Of a DNA stretch of 10,436 nucleotides, positions 8,037 through 10,436 are shown piece after piece. Source of the stretch: Minisyncoccota bacterium (GTDB lineage Bacteria; Patescibacteriota; Minisyncoccia; Phycocordibacterales; JAACPR01); assembly GCA_018061745.1 (NCBI GenBank), contig JAGOTN010000017.1:1-10436 (forward strand), in the 5' to 3' direction. Every line of letters starts with the position of its first letter. Within the stretch, counting starts at the first letter, position 1. A program made the translations under genes and the position numbers. Under the pieces are notes generated by a model, which was not told the DNA's origin, ran no database searches, and worked only from the letters and a program-made list of their open reading frames with translations.

Positions 8037-8336
8037 TTAAATTAGTCGATGAACAGCGTGACAAACCACACCCCAAATTTCTACATCTTCTTGAATTTGA
8101 TGTGAAAATTTTTGAATTACAAATTCACCGTCCATGTTTACCACTACAATATTTCCGGGAGTTGGTGTGACCGAGCGATCAATTACTAGTACATCATTTT
8201 TACTTATTGAAAGTTCCGACAAATCAGAACCTTGATACCGCATAAAAAAAGTTGCGTGAGGGTGGAGTGTTACGAGATCATAAAGATCCAATCGGTCGTG
8301 CGTAACATTTTCTACAGAGTGAAAAAGAGGTGTCAT
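8037..8336 (-). CDS. umuD: Short UmuD'-like protein lacking the catalytic dyad
   Basis: 99 residues from the ATG at 8336, or 102 from the ATG at 8345. It aligns with E. coli UmuD without gaps over residues 39-98: RLDLYDLVTLHPHATFF against RIDLNQLLIQHPSATYF, then ISKNDVLVIDRS and MDGEF. The end, EIWGVVCHAVHR, matches DVFGVVIHVVKA. A loop before this end is about 17 residues shorter. By that alignment catalytic Ser60 is Asp (GSDL for GDSM) and Lys97 is Gln (EFVIQK for EFTVKK), although a Ser and a Lys sit one place to the side. The first residues match E. coli positions 20-25, the RecA-assisted cleavage point, so there is no cleavable arm. An in-frame TGA at 8370-8372 rules out a longer N-terminus. 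I prefer the 8336 start because the -10 at 8344-8349 places the transcript start there. It should act as a ready-made UmuD' partner for UmuC. Confidence 0.9.
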   Translation of the reverse strand: MTPLFHSVENVTHDRLDLYDLVTLHPHATFFMRYQGSDLSELSISKNDVLVIDRSVTPTPGNIVVVNMDGEFVIQKFSHQIQEDVEIWGVVCHAVHRLI

Positions 8337-8343
8337 ACACAAC

Positions 8344-8373
8344 ATTGTATCTTTTATTTTTCTAGATTGTCAA
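8344..8373 (-). promoter_or_regulatory. Promoter of umuDC, near-consensus sigma-70 type
   Basis: The minus strand has TTGACA (8368-8373), an 18-bp spacer and TACAAT (8344-8349). The -35 is perfect and the -10 matches five of six. Seven bases after the -10 is the A of the ATG at 8336, so the transcript would be leaderless with that ATG. The -10 overlaps the alternative ATG at 8343-8345, which would then not be transcribed from this promoter. Confidence 0.7.
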
Positions 8374-8382
8374 CTTTTCTAG
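8362..8382. promoter_or_regulatory. Possible operator over the umuDC -35
   Basis: CTAGA (8362-8366) and TCTAG (8378-8382) form a 5-bp inverted repeat separated by 11 bp, spanning the -35. On the minus strand CTAGAAAA also occurs twice in the same direction. It does not look like the E. coli (CTG-N10-CAG) or Gram-positive (GAAC-N4-GTTC) LexA box. The short arms make chance a real option. Confidence 0.25.
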
Positions 8383-8391
8383 TTTTAAGTT

Positions 8392-8898
8392 TTACAACCC
8401 TCTACTATCATAAGCCCAATGCAAAACAGCCTGTCTTTGTTTTGGACGGCAATTTTCATCACCCTTTCGGCAATTCTTAACAATCTGCGCAATATGTCGA
8501 GAAATCGCTTTCCATCTTTTAATTTGTCTAGCATCTTCTTTTGGAATCCGCCGACCTAAATAATATCTAAAATACCACTGCACCCAACCTCGTGGGTCTT
8601 CTTTATAAATCCAACCTTTCTTTCTCCACTCTTCTAAAGACTGCGACGCTCTTATACCAAAATAATTTTTATCTTTTTCGTATTTTCCAGACTCTGACAA
8701 ACTCGATCCAATAAACCAATCTTTTGGAAATTCATCATGTTCCCCATCAAAATATTTTCCGCCAAATATTCCTAGTTTCAACATTTGTTTTGGAGTTAAA
8801 TCTGGCTTGAATTCAGGATCAAAGTTTTTACCCTCTTTTTCAGTGAGTTTATATTTATAGTTTTTTTGATATTTATCTTTAACACAGATTTCTTTCAT
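8392..8898 (-). CDS. Conserved protein of unknown function (GGKY / DARQIKRWKA / RQRQAVLHWAYDS)
   Basis: 168 residues, no signal peptide or membrane segment, strongly basic and rich in Trp and Tyr. I recognise the pattern as a highly conserved family of unknown function that I believe occurs widely: LTPKQMLKLGIFGGKY (35-49), EFPKDWF (56-62), NYFGIRASQSLEEWRKKGW (78-96), DPRGWVQWYFRYYLGRR (101-117), EDARQIKRWKA (121-131) and NC..GDENCRPKQRQAVLHWAYDS (142-166). C143 and C150 flank a short loop. The many conserved Arg/Lys and aromatic residues would suit nucleic-acid binding, but this is inference and I assign no function. It lies about 55 bp upstream of umuD on the same strand with no terminator between, so readthrough into umuDC is possible. 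An extended -10 inside a palindrome lies seven bases before its ATG. Confidence 0.88.
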   Translation of the reverse strand: MKEICVKDKYQKNYKYKLTEKEGKNFDPEFKPDLTPKQMLKLGIFGGKYFDGEHDEFPKDWFIGSSLSESGKYEKDKNYFGIRASQSLEEWRKKGWIYKEDPRGWVQWYFRYYLGRRIPKEDARQIKRWKAISRHIAQIVKNCRKGDENCRPKQRQAVLHWAYDSRGL

Positions 8899-8905
8899 GA
8901 TTTAA

Positions 8906-8923
8906 ATATTATCATGATAATAT
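8906..8923. promoter_or_regulatory. Perfect 18-bp palindrome carrying a symmetrical -10 (bidirectional promoter candidate)
   Basis: ATATTATCATGATAATAT is self-complementary over all nine base pairs. Each strand reads TGATAATAT, an extended -10. On the minus strand it ends seven bases before the ATG at 8898, which fits a leaderless start. On the plus strand it would start RNA near 8931, about 70 bases before the ATG at 9002. It could also be a repressor site. Confidence 0.5.
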
Positions 8924-9001
8924 GAGTATCAAACAGTCTTATGTTTACATACCGTCGCAAATAAAAAACACCTAAACACTGTTATATTTCTTAAATCTTT
9001 T

Positions 9002-9472
9002 ATGAAAATACTAAGTTCCATAATCAGAAAATACTTATCAAGTAAAAACATAGGAATTTGGATCAATCGATATTTACCAGCCACAATAATCACGCTTGTT
9101 GTATCAATTTTTATTTTTCTTTTATTATTACCGATTAGTCGTGTCCTTGCATCTTATGCAGCATCAATCGCAGATACTATAATTTACTACCTTATAATTT
9201 TTCAAAAAGATTTAAGAGTGCAGATGCTATCAGATGATCAGTCTCTTTTTTTTAGATTAATTAAATTTATTAGAGGCGTCCTAATTGAATTTGGTCCAGC
9301 TGAATTTCTAGACACATATATTATTCGTCCAGCTCTATTTTTTTATGCATCAATTTTATTTGATCCAACTATTTTTACGCTTGCAATAACAGTTATCCTA
9401 GCAGACTTAATTTTTCATTTATTTGCCATAATTGGTTTTGAGATTAATAAGGATTTAAATAAAACTTCATAA
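9002..9472 (+). CDS. Small multi-pass membrane protein of unknown function
   Basis: 156 residues with about four hydrophobic segments (25-47, 48-67, 105-120 and 124-146) and a basic N-terminus without a cleavage site, so it is an integral membrane protein. The stretch IEFGPAEFLD (95-104), then RPALFFY (109-115) and ADLIFHLFAIIGFE (134-147), looks like a conserved core. I have a sense of seeing a similar GPAEFLD...RP pattern in uncharacterised membrane proteins but cannot name a family. It is the only plus-strand gene here, divergent from the conserved gene at 8392-8898 and convergent with the Asp-rich protein gene. There is no Shine-Dalgarno before the ATG. A hairpin terminator about 45 bp after the stop ends it. 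Confidence 0.8.
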   Translation: MKILSSIIRKYLSSKNIGIWINRYLPATIITLVVSIFIFLLLLPISRVLASYAASIADTIIYYLIIFQKDLRVQMLSDDQSLFFRLIKFIRGVLIEFGPAEFLDTYIIRPALFFYASILFDPTIFTLAITVILADLIFHLFAIIGFEINKDLNKTS

Positions 9473-9516
9473 GTTAAATTCATCATTCAATATTTTAAAA
9501 CTTTTTCACAAAACAA

Positions 9517-9542
9517 AAAACACCTCCAACTTGAGGTGTTTT
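9517..9542. terminator. Bidirectional rho-independent terminator
   Basis: The 10-bp stem AAAACACCTC / GAGGTGTTTT encloses a 6-base loop (9527-9532). On the plus strand the stem runs into TTTTGTTG; on the minus strand it runs into TTTTTTGTTTTG, the stronger U-tract. It sits between the convergent genes at 9002-9472 and 9576-10181 and can serve both. Confidence 0.88.
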
Positions 9543-9575
9543 GTTGTAACTCACCAGAGATTTTAATAAATTATT

Positions 9576-10181
9576 TTAAATAATATTTAAATTTATCAAC
9601 AATTGAACAAGTCTATAAATATCTGAATTACTTCCAAAAGTTCTAGCAACAAGATCTAGTTTTTCTTGACTACTTAAATTTGTTCTAGGAGTATTTGTTG
9701 AATCATCGTCGTTGTCGTCGTTGTCGTCGTTGTCGTCATTATCATCGTTGTCGTCATCGTCACTACTATCATCATTCATATTGATTGTCACAGTCTCATA
9801 CACTGAACGACTTGTACCTCCTACTTCATAACCAGAATCATCAGAAGTATTAGATGAGTAAGATACGTAGAATGTTACGTCTGTATCCTCTTCTAGATTT
9901 TGAGGTATAAGTTTTAATTCTCCACTACCTTCAAAATTACCAACTCTTCCATTTCCGTCACCACAATCAACACGAGTTCCTTCACCTGTCTCAAATTGCA
10001 AACCATTATCTGAACAACTTCTTATCCAAATGTTAAAAACAGGCTTTGTTTCTTCTGAATCAAAACTTAAGTAAATGATTTCATTTCTTACTTCTGCTTC
10101 AAAATCAAAAGATTCACTAGCATAAGCGGTATTAAAACTAACTACGGACATCAAAATAATTGCGATTAAATATTTTTTCAT
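9576..10181 (-). CDS. Secreted protein with Asp/Asn repeat linker and short C-terminal helix
   Basis: 201 residues. Residues 1-21 are a signal peptide (AYA then S22). Residues 22-135 are a beta-rich domain with two Cys (C56, C73) that may form a disulfide; I do not recognise its family. Residues 137-160 are almost only Asp, Asn and Ser, encoded partly by a tandem 9-bp repeat, and probably form a flexible, possibly calcium-binding linker. Residues 169-201 are a predicted helix (SSQEKLDLVARTF, then a turn, then IYRLVQLLINLNII) that could be a small docking or anchoring tail. It has a promoter of its own and ends at the bidirectional terminator, so it is probably a single-gene unit. Function unknown; it is probably exported to the cell surface. 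Confidence 0.85.
   Translation of the reverse strand: MKKYLIAIILMSVVSFNTAYASESFDFEAEVRNEIIYLSFDSEETKPVFNIWIRSCSDNGLQFETGEGTRVDCGDGNGRVGNFEGSGELKLIPQNLEEDTDVTFYVSYSSNTSDDSGYEVGGTSRSVYETVTINMNDDSSDDDDNDDNDDNDDNDDNDDDSTNTPRTNLSSQEKLDLVARTFGSNSDIYRLVQLLINLNII
9711..9755 (-). repeat. 9-bp tandem repeat (5 units) encoding Asp-Asp-Asn
   Basis: Five 9-bp units in frame with the gene at 9576-10181. Units at 9711, 9720, 9729 and 9747 are identical (GACGACAAC on the coding strand). The unit at 9738 is the synonymous AT-rich GATGATAAT. The identical GC-rich units look like recent copies of one another. A change in copy number would alter linker length by three residues without a frameshift. Confidence 0.9.
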
Positions 10182-10189
10182 GATTTTAT

Positions 10190-10195
10190 ATTATA
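10190..10195 (-). promoter_or_regulatory. Possible leaderless -10 of the Asp-rich protein gene
   Basis: The minus strand reads TATAAT, followed by eight bases and then the ATG at 10181. The hexamer is perfect but there is no TGn extension and no -35 at 17 bp. It competes with the better-spaced promoter at 10212-10240. Confidence 0.3.
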
Positions 10196-10211
10196 TTTTA
10201 AATACTGTTTA

Positions 10212-10240
10212 ATTATATTCGCAAACACTACCTTAGTCCA
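10212..10240 (-). promoter_or_regulatory. Candidate sigma-70 promoter of the Asp-rich protein gene
   Basis: The minus strand has TGGACT (10235-10240, four of six -35 positions), a 17-bp spacer and TATAAT (10212-10217, perfect). It would give a leader of about 24 bases before the ATG at 10181. No Shine-Dalgarno is seen in that leader. Confidence 0.45.
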
Positions 10241-10278
10241 CACTTTTTTAACTGCGTGATCTCGTGGAAGACTTTATT

Positions 10279-10436
10279 TTATTTAAGAATCGAGAACTTT
10301 GATACAAGCTTTGATTTCTTCCAACTTTTCCCGTATCCCAAATAATCTCCAGCATTCAATACGGGAAGGAGTAGCAACATAATTGCATAAATTATGTGTT
10401 CATCAATAAAAGGGTTGTGTTCTGGTGGTAAAACAG
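10279..10436 (-). CDS. DoxX-like membrane protein, C-terminal fragment
   Basis: The frame is open from the right edge (first full codon at 10432-10434) to a TAA at 10279-10281, giving 51 residues; the N-terminus lies outside the window. It reads NPFIDEHIIYAIML, then a hydrophobic run, then NAGDYLGYGKSWKKS and a short basic tail. The FIDEHIIYAIxLLxLxxxNAGDYLGxGxxW pattern is that of the last transmembrane helix and tail of the DoxX family (small quinone-linked membrane proteins). The assignment rests on the tail alone. It is on the same strand as the Asp-rich protein gene, with a 97-bp gap holding that gene's promoter. Confidence 0.68.
   Translation of the reverse strand, partial: VLPPEHNPFIDEHIIYAIMLLLLPVLNAGDYLGYGKSWKKSKLVSKFSILK

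Noticed and set aside
8035..8076. N-terminal extension of umuC from the ATG at 8076 (14 extra residues)
   Set aside because: The extension only reads the end of umuD in another frame and does not match UmuC. The ATG at 8034 begins exactly where UmuC proteins begin.
8922..8975. 17-codon plus-strand ORF between the divergent genes
   Set aside because: Its ATG lies inside the palindrome, upstream of the predicted plus-strand start site, and it has no ribosome binding site or recognisable sequence.

Overview
AT-rich window that looks like a Patescibacteria (CPR) genome, probably Parcubacteria/Paceibacteria. The evidence is the A/T-biased codon use, several signal-peptide-bearing Ig/PKD-like surface proteins typical of that group, short intergenic gaps, almost no Shine-Dalgarno sequences, and several genes with a -10 element 6-8 nt before the ATG (candidate leaderless transcripts). 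UGA is used as a stop (umuC, and the surface-protein gene at 5248-6702), so the UGA=Gly code of Gracilibacteria/Absconditabacteria does not apply.

Positions 1-6702 (all minus strand, read right to left) form a compact five-gene cluster. It holds a secreted Ig-like protein with a C-terminal anchor (5248-6702), a secreted PKD-like protein joined to it by a 4-base start/stop overlap (3785-5251), a His-rich anchored protein (3272-3739), an ABC exporter (1484-3262), and a second large surface protein running off the left edge (1-1445). The last is a distant paralogue of the first and seems to carry an in-frame second signal-like segment. The cluster looks like a cell-envelope module with its own exporter.

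Positions 6775-8336 (minus) hold an umuD-umuC pair: a full-length Y-family polymerase with intact acidic residues, and a very short UmuD. This UmuD begins where RecA-stimulated cleavage would cut E. coli UmuD, and both catalytic residues are replaced in an ungapped alignment. It therefore looks like a gene-encoded UmuD'. A near-consensus promoter lies just before it. Upstream (8392-8898) is a strongly conserved gene of unknown function.

Positions 8899-9001 are a short divergent intergenic region with a perfect 18-bp palindrome carrying an extended -10 on both strands. A small membrane-protein gene (9002-9472, plus) follows. It converges on a secreted Asp-rich-repeat protein (9576-10181, minus) across a good bidirectional terminator. 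At the right edge (10279-10436, minus) is the C-terminal end of a DoxX-like membrane protein. I saw no tRNA, rRNA, CRISPR array, insertion sequence or riboswitch. No stretch over 300 bases lacks a gene.
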